From contig NZ_JAAORH010000001.1 in NCBI RefSeq assembly GCF_017696085.1, forward strand, positions 839,855-903,854: a stretch of DNA of 64,000 bases. Reading direction: 5' to 3'. The notes beneath the pieces were generated by a model. It had not been told where the DNA came from and ran no database searches. It was given only the letters and a program-made list of their open reading frames with translations. This DNA is from Prochlorococcus marinus XMU1410 (GTDB taxonomy: Bacteria > Cyanobacteriota > Cyanobacteriia > PCC-6307 > Cyanobiaceae). Both the position numbers and the translations under genes were made by a program. Below, piece by piece: positions 16,934 to 25,261 of this stretch. How positions within the stretch are numbered: position 1 is the stretch's first letter; each line of letters starts with the position of its first letter.

Positions 16934-19900
16934 ATGAGTTTAAATACTTTAGTTGATTATATTTCTAACTCACAAATTACTTCTGAATTAATAAAAAGAA
17001 TTTCAAAAAATAATGAATTGAATATTGTTGGGTCAAGTAGATATGCAAAATCAATAATCATAAATAGCATCGCAAAAAAAGAGGAAAAAAATATATTATT
17101 AATTTGTCCTAATGTAGAAATTGCCTACAAATGGATTGGTTATTTTGAAAGTATAAATGATAAAGCAGTTTTATATTATCCTCCAACAGAACATCTACCA
17201 TACTCATCAATTAATAAATCCAAAGAGATTGAATTTAGTCAGCTTACTGTTTTATCAAAATTAATAAAAAAAGAGAAAAATGAACTTAAAATTGTTATAT
17301 CAACTGAGAGATCATTACAACCTCATCTAATAAATAAAAACCTAATAATTGAAAACAAGTTAGATTTGCAAAAAGGTGTTCAAATCGAGATTCAAGAATT
17401 AGCAAATAAACTTACTTTGCTGGGTTATAAAAAGGATAATGTAACTTCAACAGAAGGATTCTGGAGTAGGAGAGGGGAAATAATAGATATTTATCCTGTC
17501 AATAATGAGTTGCCCATAAGATTAGAATTTTTTGATAATGTAATTGAGAAAATAAGAGAATATGATCCCCATTCACAGAAAACATTAGAAAGTATAGAAA
17601 ATATTGAAATAATACAGGCTGGATTTGATTTGCTAATAAAAAATATGTTAAATAATTTAGCTAAGAAAAATCTTTTTAATTCAGAAGATATAAATAAAAA
17701 TAATCTTGATCGCTATTTAGGAATAATTGAAGAAGAACCCTCAAACATAATAGATTTTATAAATAGTGAAACAATTCTAGTAATTGATGAATTGGAAGAT
17801 TGTAAAAAATTTGCAAATAATTGGTATATAGATTCAGAAAATAATTTTGATAATTGTACGTATGAATTAAATGAGAACCTTAAAAATAATGACATTAATT
17901 TAGAGGCCAAACCTAATTTGCATTTAAAGTTTGACGAAATATTAAATTCACTAGGAAATTTTAATTTAATAAAATTTTATGAGTTTGAATCTAAAATCAA
18001 TATTGATAATAGATTTTTGTTAAACGATAAAAGATTGAATTCATACTCTAAAAATGTAGGGAAATTATCCAATGATATAAATAAAAATATTAAAAATAAT
18101 GAAAAAGTATGGATATTATCAGCACAACCATTGAGAACAAGGACTTTACTTTTTGAACACGAATGTAATGCAAACTTCTTAAACAATCCTAATAATATTG
18201 ATGAAGCATATAAGTCAATTAATAATTCAACTCCTCTAATTTTAAAAAATAAGAACAATTACGAAATCGAGGGGTTTTATCTTCCGATATGGAAAGTTGT
18301 CCTAATAACAGATAAAGAATTATTTTCACAACAATCTCTTTTTAATAATGTATTCATAAGAAGAAAAAAAAGAAGTGTCAATTCAAATATAAATGTAAAT
18401 AAGATTAGTCCCGGTGATTTTATAGTTCATAAAAATCATGGAATAGGAAAATTTTTAAAAATAGAAAAAATAAATATAACTGGAGATTCAAGAGATTATT
18501 TAGTCATTCAGTATCAAGATGGGAAGATAAGTGTTGCCGCTGATCAACTTGGTAGCGTTAACAGATATAGATCAAGCGGAAAAATAAAACCGAAAATAAA
18601 TAAATTAGGAGGGACAGAATGGGTAAAAATAAAAGAAAAAAATAAGAAACAAATCAAAAAAGTTGCTGTCGATATTTTAAAACTTTATGCAAAGAGAGAA
18701 AAATTAGAGGGTTACATTTACCCAGAAGATGGTCCTTGGCAAGATGAATTAGAGGAATCATTCCCTTATCAACCAACACCTGACCAAATTACTGCTGTAG
18801 AAGAAATAAAATCTGATATGGAAAGCGATAAGCCAATGGACAGGCTAGTTTGTGGAGATGTAGGATTTGGCAAAACAGAAGTAGCTGTTCGGGCTATTTT
18901 TAAGGCTATTACATCAGGCAAACAAGTAATATTACTAGCACCTACAACAATCCTAGCTCAGCAACATTGGAGAACAATAAGTAATAGATTTTCACCTTAC
19001 CCAATAAAAGTAGCATTACTCAATAGATTCAAAACCGTTAATGAAAGAAAGGAAATCTATGAAGGTTTGAAAAATAACAAAATTGATTTAGTTGTAGCAA
19101 CGCACCAAATTTTAGGAAAAGGAATAGAAATTAAAAACTTAGGACTACTAGTTATTGATGAAGAACAAAGATTTGGAGTAAGGCAAAAGGAGAAAATAAA
19201 AAAAATCAAAACAAACGTAGATGTTTTAACTCTCTCGGCAACTCCAATTCCAAGAACTCTTTATATGAGCTTATCTGGTCTAAGACAAATGAGCTTACTA
19301 AATACTCCTCCACCATCAAGAAGATCAATAAAAACATATTTCTCTGAAATAGATATGGATGTTATAAGAACAGCAATAAATCAAGAACTTGATAGGGGAG
19401 GTCAAATTTTTTATGTTCTTCCAAGAATTTCTGATATAGATCAAGCTGTAAACAAATTAAAAAATATGTTTCCCAGCTTAAAATTTATTGTTGCTCATGG
19501 GCAAATGAACGAAACAGAGCTTGAAAATGCAATGATTGCTTTTAATAATGGAGAAGTAGATCTAATGATATGCACAACGATAATTGAAAGTGGATTAGAC
19601 ATCCCTAAAGTAAATACAATAATTATTGAAGATTCTCACAAATTTGGCCTGTCACAACTTTATCAACTTAGAGGGAGAGTTGGTAGAAGCGGTGTACAAG
19701 CACATGCTTGGTTATTTGTTCCAAATATAAATAAAATTAATGACGTTGCAAAACAAAGATTGAAAGCGATAAAAGATTTTTCAGAACTAGGTAGTGGATA
19801 CCAACTTGCAATGAAAGATATGGAAATAAGAGGTGTTGGAAGTTTACTAGGAGAAGAACAAAGTGGAAAGGTTAATGCTATTGGATATGATTTATATATA

Positions 19901-20443
19901 GAAATGCTCCATGAGGCTATTTCAGAAATCAGTGGGCAAGAAATACCTGAAGTTAACGACACTCAAATTGATCTACCAATAAATGCATTTATACCTGCAA
20001 CATGGATATTAAACAGAGAAGAGAAGCTTGAAGCTTACAAATCTGCTACTGAATGTTCAAATAATGATGAATTAACTGAATTAGCTACAGACTGGGTTAA
20101 TAGATATGGAAGCTTACCCAAACCTGTTGAGTCCCTAATTATGATAATGAGACTAAAATTACTAGCTAAAAAATGTGGCTTTAATAAGATTAAGCTCAAA
20201 AAGCCAAACATCTTGATAGAGACAAAATTAAAAAATTCTACTTTTAAAATTCTTAAAAATTCTTTGGCAAGTAGTGTTCAAAATAAATTTAATTTTAATG
20301 AAGGCGAACAATTTTCAATCATCACTATAAGAGGCTTAGGTGCAACCGAAATTCAAAATCAAATTGATCAACTAATGTTGTGGTTCGGATCATTTGAAAG
20401 AGAAATAAAGAATTTCGATAAAGAACTTGTTAAAAGAGAATAA
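16934..20443 (+). CDS. mfd: transcription-repair coupling factor Mfd
   Basis: 1169 aa DNA translocase that removes RNA polymerase stalled at lesions and recruits the UvrABC excision machinery. Domains in order: UvrB-like damage-recognition region (1-350), RNAP-interacting domain (about 490-570, PGDFIVHKNHGIGKF), superfamily-2 helicase motor with Walker A GDVGFGKTEVA, motif II DEEQRFGV, motif III SATPIPRTL, and motif VI QLRGRVGRS, then the C-terminal TRCF domain. All motor motifs are present. The linker after residue 320 is Asn/Lys-rich and variable. Confidence 0.96.
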   Translation: MSLNTLVDYISNSQITSELIKRISKNNELNIVGSSRYAKSIIINSIAKKEEKNILLICPNVEIAYKWIGYFESINDKAVLYYPPTEHLPYSSINKSKEIEFSQLTVLSKLIKKEKNELKIVISTERSLQPHLINKNLIIENKLDLQKGVQIEIQELANKLTLLGYKKDNVTSTEGFWSRRGEIIDIYPVNNELPIRLEFFDNVIEKIREYDPHSQKTLESIENIEIIQAGFDLLIKNMLNNLAKKNLFNSEDINKNNLDRYLGIIEEEPSNIIDFINSETILVIDELEDCKKFANNWYIDSENNFDNCTYELNENLKNNDINLEAKPNLHLKFDEILNSLGNFNLIKFYEFESKINIDNRFLLNDKRLNSYSKNVGKLSNDINKNIKNNEKVWILSAQPLRTRTLLFEHECNANFLNNPNNIDEAYKSINNSTPLILKNKNNYEIEGFYLPIWKVVLITDKELFSQQSLFNNVFIRRKKRSVNSNINVNKISPGDFIVHKNHGIGKFLKIEKINITGDSRDYLVIQYQDGKISVAADQLGSVNRYRSSGKIKPKINKLGGTEWVKIKEKNKKQIKKVAVDILKLYAKREKLEGYIYPEDGPWQDELEESFPYQPTPDQITAVEEIKSDMESDKPMDRLVCGDVGFGKTEVAVRAIFKAITSGKQVILLAPTTILAQQHWRTISNRFSPYPIKVALLNRFKTVNERKEIYEGLKNNKIDLVVATHQILGKGIEIKNLGLLVIDEEQRFGVRQKEKIKKIKTNVDVLTLSATPIPRTLYMSLSGLRQMSLLNTPPPSRRSIKTYFSEIDMDVIRTAINQELDRGGQIFYVLPRISDIDQAVNKLKNMFPSLKFIVAHGQMNETELENAMIAFNNGEVDLMICTTIIESGLDIPKVNTIIIEDSHKFGLSQLYQLRGRVGRSGVQAHAWLFVPNINKINDVAKQRLKAIKDFSELGSGYQLAMKDMEIRGVGSLLGEEQSGKVNAIGYDLYIEMLHEAISEISGQEIPEVNDTQIDLPINAFIPATWILNREEKLEAYKSATECSNNDELTELATDWVNRYGSLPKPVESLIMIMRLKLLAKKCGFNKIKLKKPNILIETKLKNSTFKILKNSLASSVQNKFNFNEGEQFSIITIRGLGATEIQNQIDQLMLWFGSFEREIKNFDKELVKRE

Positions 20444-20515
20444 ATTATTAAATAATTATTTAAAATTCGCGAATAAGATTGAATTCGGTTAGGTTTATAA
20501 AAATTTATTTATTTT

Positions 20516-20677
20516 ATGGGTGAATATATAGACGTCGGAATCCAAACTTCGATTTTACCCTTATCAATTATTCTTTCATCAATTGTATTAGGAATATTTG
20601 CATTATTTGGAGAAGAAACAGAAAATGATGATGATGATTCTGATTCTGGAAGTGGTGGTTTAATGCAACCTATTTGA
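20516..20677 (+). CDS. small single-helix membrane protein with acidic tail, 53 aa
   Basis: ATG at 20516 to TGA at 20675-20677. One hydrophobic helix at about residues 10-30 (TSILPLSIILSSIVLGIFAL), then a striking acidic/serine run (EETENDDDDSDSGSGG) before LMQPI. This head-helix-acidic-tail layout resembles small thylakoid complex subunits, but I cannot place it in a family. It converges with the minus gene ending at 20680. Confidence 0.65.
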   Translation: MGEYIDVGIQTSILPLSIILSSIVLGIFALFGEETENDDDDSDSGSGGLMQPI

Positions 20678-20679
20678 AA

Positions 20680-21048
20680 TTATTTATATAAAATTTGTTT
20701 TGACTTTCTCTTATAGACTTTAAATAACCTATTAAATGAACCTATCATTAAAATAAGAGCAGTAAGAGAAGATACAAAAATAAAAATCACCAAAAATATC
20801 TCATAGAGATATGAAAAGAGATCAATCAATAATAAAAAAGATTTATTAAATGTAAGAGGTAGGTTTTGTAACAGCAAATTTTTATTAGGAATTAAATAAT
20901 TTATATAAACTAATAAAACACTCAAAATAAACAAAAAGAGAGATTCATTAATTAGTCTTCTTTTAGATTTTCTTCTTAAATTTAATTTTTTTTTAAAAAT
21001 ATATTTATCAGGTTTAATATTCAAATTTGGGATGTTTAAATCTGCCAT
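20680..21048 (-). CDS. hypothetical membrane protein, 122 aa
   Basis: 122 aa. A basic N-terminus (KKKLNLRRKSKRRL) precedes two hydrophobic helices (about 36-55 LFLFILSVLLVYINYLI; about 82-108 YEIFLVIFIFVSSLTALILMI) and a basic C-terminus (RKSKQILYK). Basic ends on both sides of a helical pair suggest both termini face the cytoplasm. I do not recognise the family. Confidence 0.65.
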   Translation of the reverse strand: MADLNIPNLNIKPDKYIFKKKLNLRRKSKRRLINESLFLFILSVLLVYINYLIPNKNLLLQNLPLTFNKSFLLLIDLFSYLYEIFLVIFIFVSSLTALILMIGSFNRLFKVYKRKSKQILYK

Positions 21049-21134
21049 AAATCAAAGCTCAAAGAAAATGTGAACAACTCTGAAAAGAAATTTACCTATA
21101 GTATCGTGTTTGTATTTAAGATGCTAATTGTTCC

Positions 21135-21725
21135 TTATTCGGGATTTGTTAGTTCTATTTTTTCTATATTCTCAAAAGGACTATAAAAATAAATAAAAGA
21201 AGAAGAGAATAGAATTAAAGAGCAAAATGCAAAAAACGGTGGAATAAAGAAATTGAAAAATTTAACTTTTTTATTAAACCCAAATTTTAATTTTTTTGGA
21301 ATTTTAGTAGGTATATCAGTTTTTTTTATTCTTACTTTTGGCGATTCATTTAACTGATCAAAACAATTTATGGTATCTGAAAGCAATGAATTACCAATCT
21401 TTAAAACTAAAGGCTTTACATTTGCTTTAGAGCTCTTGAGAACAATATTATGCATGTGGAGATTATCGGCTTTTATATCGATTAATTTAGACTCATATAT
21501 TGGAATTTCGTTTTTGATTAAAAGATTTGAATAAATATAAAAAGCATCCATAATAGGACCTAAATGTTCAATTTTGCCTTCAATAAGTGGTTTATCAACT
21601 ATGGTTAATTTCCATTGAGAAATTATTGATATTTGGTCTTTATTTTCATTATTGGAATAATCTGGCAATCCTATTATTTCGAGACTTACTGAAGATTGAT
21701 CAAATGACAATTTATTTTGCATCAT
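21135..21725 (-). CDS. DUF4335-like protein with C-terminal membrane helix
   Basis: 196 aa. A soluble N-terminal region with the beta-rich pattern SVSLEIIGL and WKLTIVDKPLIEG is followed by a basic linker (RIKKTDIPTKIPKK) and one membrane helix (about 157-177). It looks like a short cyanobacterial DUF4335 protein; this family often neighbours DUF3038, as it does here with one base between the genes. The short length against usual family members may reflect genome reduction. Function unknown. Confidence 0.6.
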   Translation of the reverse strand: MMQNKLSFDQSSVSLEIIGLPDYSNNENKDQISIISQWKLTIVDKPLIEGKIEHLGPIMDAFYIYSNLLIKNEIPIYESKLIDIKADNLHMHNIVLKSSKANVKPLVLKIGNSLLSDTINCFDQLNESPKVRIKKTDIPTKIPKKLKFGFNKKVKFFNFFIPPFFAFCSLILFSSSFIYFYSPFENIEKIELTNPE

Positions 21726-21726
21726 A

Positions 21727-22251
21727 TTAAAAATCGTATAAAAAATTCTTCAACTTTTGATAACCCTGATTTGAAATACAAAAAGATAAAATAAGCAAAG
21801 ATTTTATTATAGTCTCACCATTTTCAGCTTGATTTAAAAGCTTTTTCACTCTCATACTATCTAAATTAAATCTCTCTTTAATCAACTCAATAAATCTCTT
21901 ATTAAAATCATTCCAAATAATTGAATTCATTTTAATATCTTCTTTAGATTTTAGTATCTCTCTGATATAAGGGTATAAATATTTAGACATTTCAACGGTG
22001 ATTTTAATTAAGGCCTCGAATTCGTTTGTTTTAATATTGTTGTTAACATAAGATTTTCTCAATGGATTATTATTCCTTAATTTCCAAATAGTAATTTTAT
22101 TTGGCAGAACATCATTTAAACCAAGTCTATTTGATAAAGCGTAAAGAGATTGAATACCATTTAAATCAATAGTTTCTAGGATTAATAATAATAAATCAAG
22201 CTTCTCTATAGATCGTCTTGATACCTGATTTCCCTTAGTTAAATCTGTAAT
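21727..22251 (-). CDS. DUF3038 family protein, apparent ATT start
   Basis: The conserved DUF3038 N-terminal half (KLDLLLLILETIDLNG, NRLGLNDVLPNKITIWKLRN, NNPLRKS) lies upstream of the first ATG/GTG/TTG in frame (a TTG at 22062, residue 64). After the in-frame stop TAA at 22263-22261 the only codons are TCG, AGA, ACA, then ATT at 22251, so ATT is the best start, giving 174 aa. A start at 22062 would remove the best-conserved part. Function unknown; DUF3038 usually sits beside DUF4335. Confidence 0.7.
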   Translation of the reverse strand: MTDLTKGNQVSRRSIEKLDLLLLILETIDLNGIQSLYALSNRLGLNDVLPNKITIWKLRNNNPLRKSYVNNNIKTNEFEALIKITVEMSKYLYPYIREILKSKEDIKMNSIIWNDFNKRFIELIKERFNLDSMRVKKLLNQAENGETIIKSLLILSFCISNQGYQKLKNFLYDF

Positions 22252-22290
22252 TGTTCTCGATTAAGATATAAGGGAATTATAACAGAATTA

Positions 22291-22488
22291 TTAATCCGTT
22301 TTTTGAAATAAAAATGAATATAACTTATCTAGTTCTTCAATAGTTAGCATTCCATAACTCCATAATAATATTGGTAATGGAGTGTTATTTTTTATAGATA
22401 ATTTTATACCAAGTTCAATAGTAGATTCATCTAAACCTAATACATTAAATAAATAAATTATCATTTCTCTAGATAAATAATTATTCAT
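22291..22488 (-). CDS. DUF2949 family protein, 65 aa
   Basis: 65 aa. The pattern fits the small cyanobacterial DUF2949 family: an N-terminal helix, then LGLDESTIELGIKLS, PLPILLWSYGMLTIEELDKLY near the C-terminus. No membrane segment. Function unknown. It sits five bases after the UbiH-like gene, so probably in one operon, and about 40 bases before the DUF3038 gene. Confidence 0.75.
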   Translation of the reverse strand: MNNYLSREMIIYLFNVLGLDESTIELGIKLSIKNNTPLPILLWSYGMLTIEELDKLYSFLFQKTD

Positions 22489-22493
22489 GAATT

Positions 22494-23648
22494 CTATTTA
22501 ATGCTTGAGTAAATAAGAGATTTAGTCATTTGATTAAGGACTAATTTTCTTGTAAAAAGAAATTTATTTAAAAGTAAAAATGAAAATTTCCTTATTGGAA
22601 ATAAAAAAATGTTTCGATTAGCAAAAATTGATATCAACGAATCAGTTATAAAAATGGTGACAATAATATCTAAAATTCTGCTTGAAAAATACTTAAATTT
22701 AAATAATATCAATTGCAATTTAGTAATAGCAGTTTTTTTATTAAAAAGATCATAAATAGTATTAACATCTCTCCAGCAAGTATTTAGACCCTGCCCACCA
22801 ACAGGATGAAATGTATGAAATGCATCTCCTACAAAAACTAATTTTTTAAAATTTAAAACTGGTAAATTTAAGGATAATGAAACAGGAAAAATAGTAAATT
22901 CGCCAATTATTTGGTCCAACTTAAATTCATTAGGCAAGATTGTTGATAAATTATCCATTAAAAAATTCTTGTCAGAATTCAACCTTTCAATTGCCTTTAA
23001 TGTACTGGAAGTCCAAATTACTTGATATAAGTTTTTTTCTAAAGGTAATAATGCAAGTGGGCCTTCTTTTCTAAAAATTTCATAAGCTCGTTTTTCACAA
23101 TGACCTCTAAGAGAAACTTTAAAAGTTAAACAAGACTGACTATAAGATTTTTTTATATCAACAAAATCTATGAATTTTTTATCAAGTGAGTTTGCTCCTG
23201 TTGAAAAGAATTGATAATCAAATAATATTTTTTTACGTAACAATCTCTGTGGTGTTGTAAAAAAAATATTTTCATAATTGTCAATCTCTTCAAAAAATAC
23301 GTTCATGAGATCCGAATGTTTAACTACCCAGCCAATATTTTCGGCAGAACTTATATCATCATCTAAGTCAGAAGTTGATAAATTGGTGAAAGCAGAAGTT
23401 ACGCTATCTGAAATTGAAAGGGTATCAAAGCCAAATAAAAATGGTTCTAATTTTTCCCAAAGTCTGAATTTAGATAAGATTTTTCTTGTTGAGTGAGTAA
23501 TTGCATAAGTTTTATCTTTATCAATTAATCTATCTTTTGTTAATAAATCAGTTAAAAAAATATTACAATCAAATTTTGAAAGTGCAATTGAAAGTAATAA
23601 ACCTGTGGGACCTGATCCAACAATTTTAAAATTGAATTTATTTTTCAT
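22494..23648 (-). CDS. UbiH/COQ6-like FAD-dependent hydroxylase
   Basis: 384 aa flavoprotein monooxygenase. The N-terminal FAD-binding fold shows VGSGPTGLLLSIALS (GxGxxG), and the second FAD motif is FVGDAFHTFHPVGGQGLNTCWRD near residues 267-290 (typical GDAAH...GQGLN; here GDAFH). Relatives hydroxylate quinone rings or other aromatic substrates; in cyanobacteria the substrate is not settled. The last 80 residues are hydrophobic and basic. It heads the minus-strand run with DUF2949. Confidence 0.8.
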   Translation of the reverse strand: MKNKFNFKIVGSGPTGLLLSIALSKFDCNIFLTDLLTKDRLIDKDKTYAITHSTRKILSKFRLWEKLEPFLFGFDTLSISDSVTSAFTNLSTSDLDDDISSAENIGWVVKHSDLMNVFFEEIDNYENIFFTTPQRLLRKKILFDYQFFSTGANSLDKKFIDFVDIKKSYSQSCLTFKVSLRGHCEKRAYEIFRKEGPLALLPLEKNLYQVIWTSSTLKAIERLNSDKNFLMDNLSTILPNEFKLDQIIGEFTIFPVSLSLNLPVLNFKKLVFVGDAFHTFHPVGGQGLNTCWRDVNTIYDLFNKKTAITKLQLILFKFKYFSSRILDIIVTIFITDSLISIFANRNIFLFPIRKFSFLLLNKFLFTRKLVLNQMTKSLIYSSIK

Positions 23649-23670
23649 AAAATTATATAAGCATCAACTA

Positions 23671-24309
23671 TCAATTCAGATAAATATAGCAAATTTCCTC
23701 AAATGCCGGTCTCAATAAATAGGGGTACTCACCAACCCATAAATTAATTTCAGGTAGCCAAGCATCCGTCAAATAAAAATCTCTGTCAAAATTACGGTTA
23801 TCAGATGTTATTAGACATCTAATACTCGAACCAACCCTAATTTGACTGTGCTTATTTTCCATAGGAAAACTTAATTTTTCCAAATAACCATCTTCATCTT
23901 CTAATTCAAGTACTAACCAAGTCCTTTTGTTTTCAATAACTTCTAATCGACCTTGCCTATTAGATTGTTCTCTTGAACTTTCAATCTTTTCTGTTTTATA
24001 GATATCTGATACATAGCCATCAAATATAGAAAAAAATTTATATTTTCTTAATTGCAAGTTTTTTCTACTTGATTCAAGAATCGGGCCCCAGATGATATAC
24101 AAAAAGAAACCTACACATAGGAATAACCAGAAATTATTAGTTTGATCTCCAGTCGAACTAATAATTAATGAGATAAATCCACCAATTGAAGAAACTATTA
24201 CTCTTTGAAGAATTTTTCTAGGATTCCCCAACGCGTACTTAAATTGACTTCCTGTACCAACTGCAGGAATAAGTTTTGAAATTTGACTTGAATTAATTGG
24301 AATTAACAT
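23671..24309 (-). CDS. conserved cyanobacterial membrane protein
   Basis: 212 aa. Two hydrophobic segments lie near residues 38-52 and 59-76 (FWLFLCVGFFLYIIWGP), followed by a mostly beta soluble region (FDGYVSDIYKTEKIES, RTWLVLELEDEDGYLEKLSFP) and the ending INLWVGEYPYLLRPAFEEI. This matches a cyanobacterial/plant protein group of unknown function, sometimes misnamed a phosphate-transport permease. It sits one base after the dapB stop and is probably co-transcribed. Confidence 0.65.
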   Translation of the reverse strand: MLIPINSSQISKLIPAVGTGSQFKYALGNPRKILQRVIVSSIGGFISLIISSTGDQTNNFWLFLCVGFFLYIIWGPILESSRKNLQLRKYKFFSIFDGYVSDIYKTEKIESSREQSNRQGRLEVIENKRTWLVLELEDEDGYLEKLSFPMENKHSQIRVGSSIRCLITSDNRNFDRDFYLTDAWLPEINLWVGEYPYLLRPAFEEICYIYLN

Positions 24310-24310
24310 T

Positions 24311-25159
24311 TTAAAAGATCAATTTTTCAAGTCCGTAAACTAAAGTTTCATAATTACCAATTTTTTTAATAGCCTGTAAAACTCCTGGCATATATGCTTT
24401 TCTATCAATAGTGTCATGCTTAATTGTGTAAGTTTCACCTGGAGATCCCATAATTACTAGCTGATGAGCGAGTAATCCTGGTAGTCGTACAGAATGTATA
24501 TTAATTCCTGAATCTCTGAGCCCACCACGTACCCCTTTCAAGGACTCAGACTCTTTTACTAAATTCTGATTAAATTTCTTTGGATATTCTTCAATCATTT
24601 CTGCAGTTTTTATACACGTCCCACTTGGGGAATCAGCTTTTTGATTATGATGCATTTCTATTAATTCAATATTGTCATAAAACCTTGCAGCAACCGATGC
24701 TGCCTGCTGAAGAAGAACCATACCTACTGAAAAATTAGGAATTATTGCACAACCAACCGATGCTTTCTGAGCAAAAACAGACAAATCTTGTATTTGCGAA
24801 GGACTTAGACCTGTAGTTCCTACTACTGGTGATACACCATATGCAATAGCTGATCTGGTATTTTCGTATACAGAATCAGGATGAGTAAAATCAACAAGCA
24901 CGGGTTTGATTTTTTCATTTCTATAATTTTGACTAACAGAACATAAAGTTCCCTCAAAATCATTTGAAACGAAAACATCACAATTTTTTACCTTCAATAA
25001 TTCAGAAATACTTGAGCCATTGTTCTTTTCGTTTATGTCGATTGCTGCAACAAGTTCACAATTCGTAGAATTTAATACAGTATTAACAACTTCGCTACCC
25101 ATTCTGCCTAAAGCTCCGGAAACTAGTACTGGTATGGGTTTTTTAGAATTTTCAATCAT
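24311..25159 (-). CDS. dapB: 4-hydroxy-tetrahydrodipicolinate reductase
   Basis: 282 aa cytosolic enzyme of lysine and meso-diaminopimelate synthesis; it reduces 4-hydroxy-tetrahydrodipicolinate with NAD(P)H. Key motifs: [13 protein letters not shown] (nucleotide binding, 13-25), [19 protein letters not shown], and the catalytic [14 protein letters not shown] (His/Lys pair). Divergent from chlH with about 100 bases between the starts, which must hold promoters for both. Confidence 0.95.
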   Translation of the reverse strand: MIENSKKPIPVLVSGALGRMGSEVVNTVLNSTNCELVAAIDINEKNNGSSISELLKVKNCDVFVSNDFEGTLCSVSQNYRNEKIKPVLVDFTHPDSVYENTRSAIAYGVSPVVGTTGLSPSQIQDLSVFAQKASVGCAIIPNFSVGMVLLQQAASVAARFYDNIELIEMHHNQKADSPSGTCIKTAEMIEEYPKKFNQNLVKESESLKGVRGGLRDSGINIHSVRLPGLLAHQLVIMGSPGETYTIKHDTIDRKAYMPGVLQAIKKIGNYETLVYGLEKLIF

Positions 25160-25261
25160 TTTTTTAAAAATTTTTTTTTAAAAGGTTGTTACACGCTATT
25201 TATATTGCACACAATAACGTCTTTTCATTCGTAGGCTGGTAGAAATACTTAAAGAAAATCA

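Noticed and set aside
22062..22064. TTG as start of the DUF3038 gene
   Set aside because: It would remove the most conserved N-terminal part of the family.
25160..25261. NtcA-type site (GTA-N8-TAC) before chlH
   Set aside because: No matching pattern with correct spacing was found.
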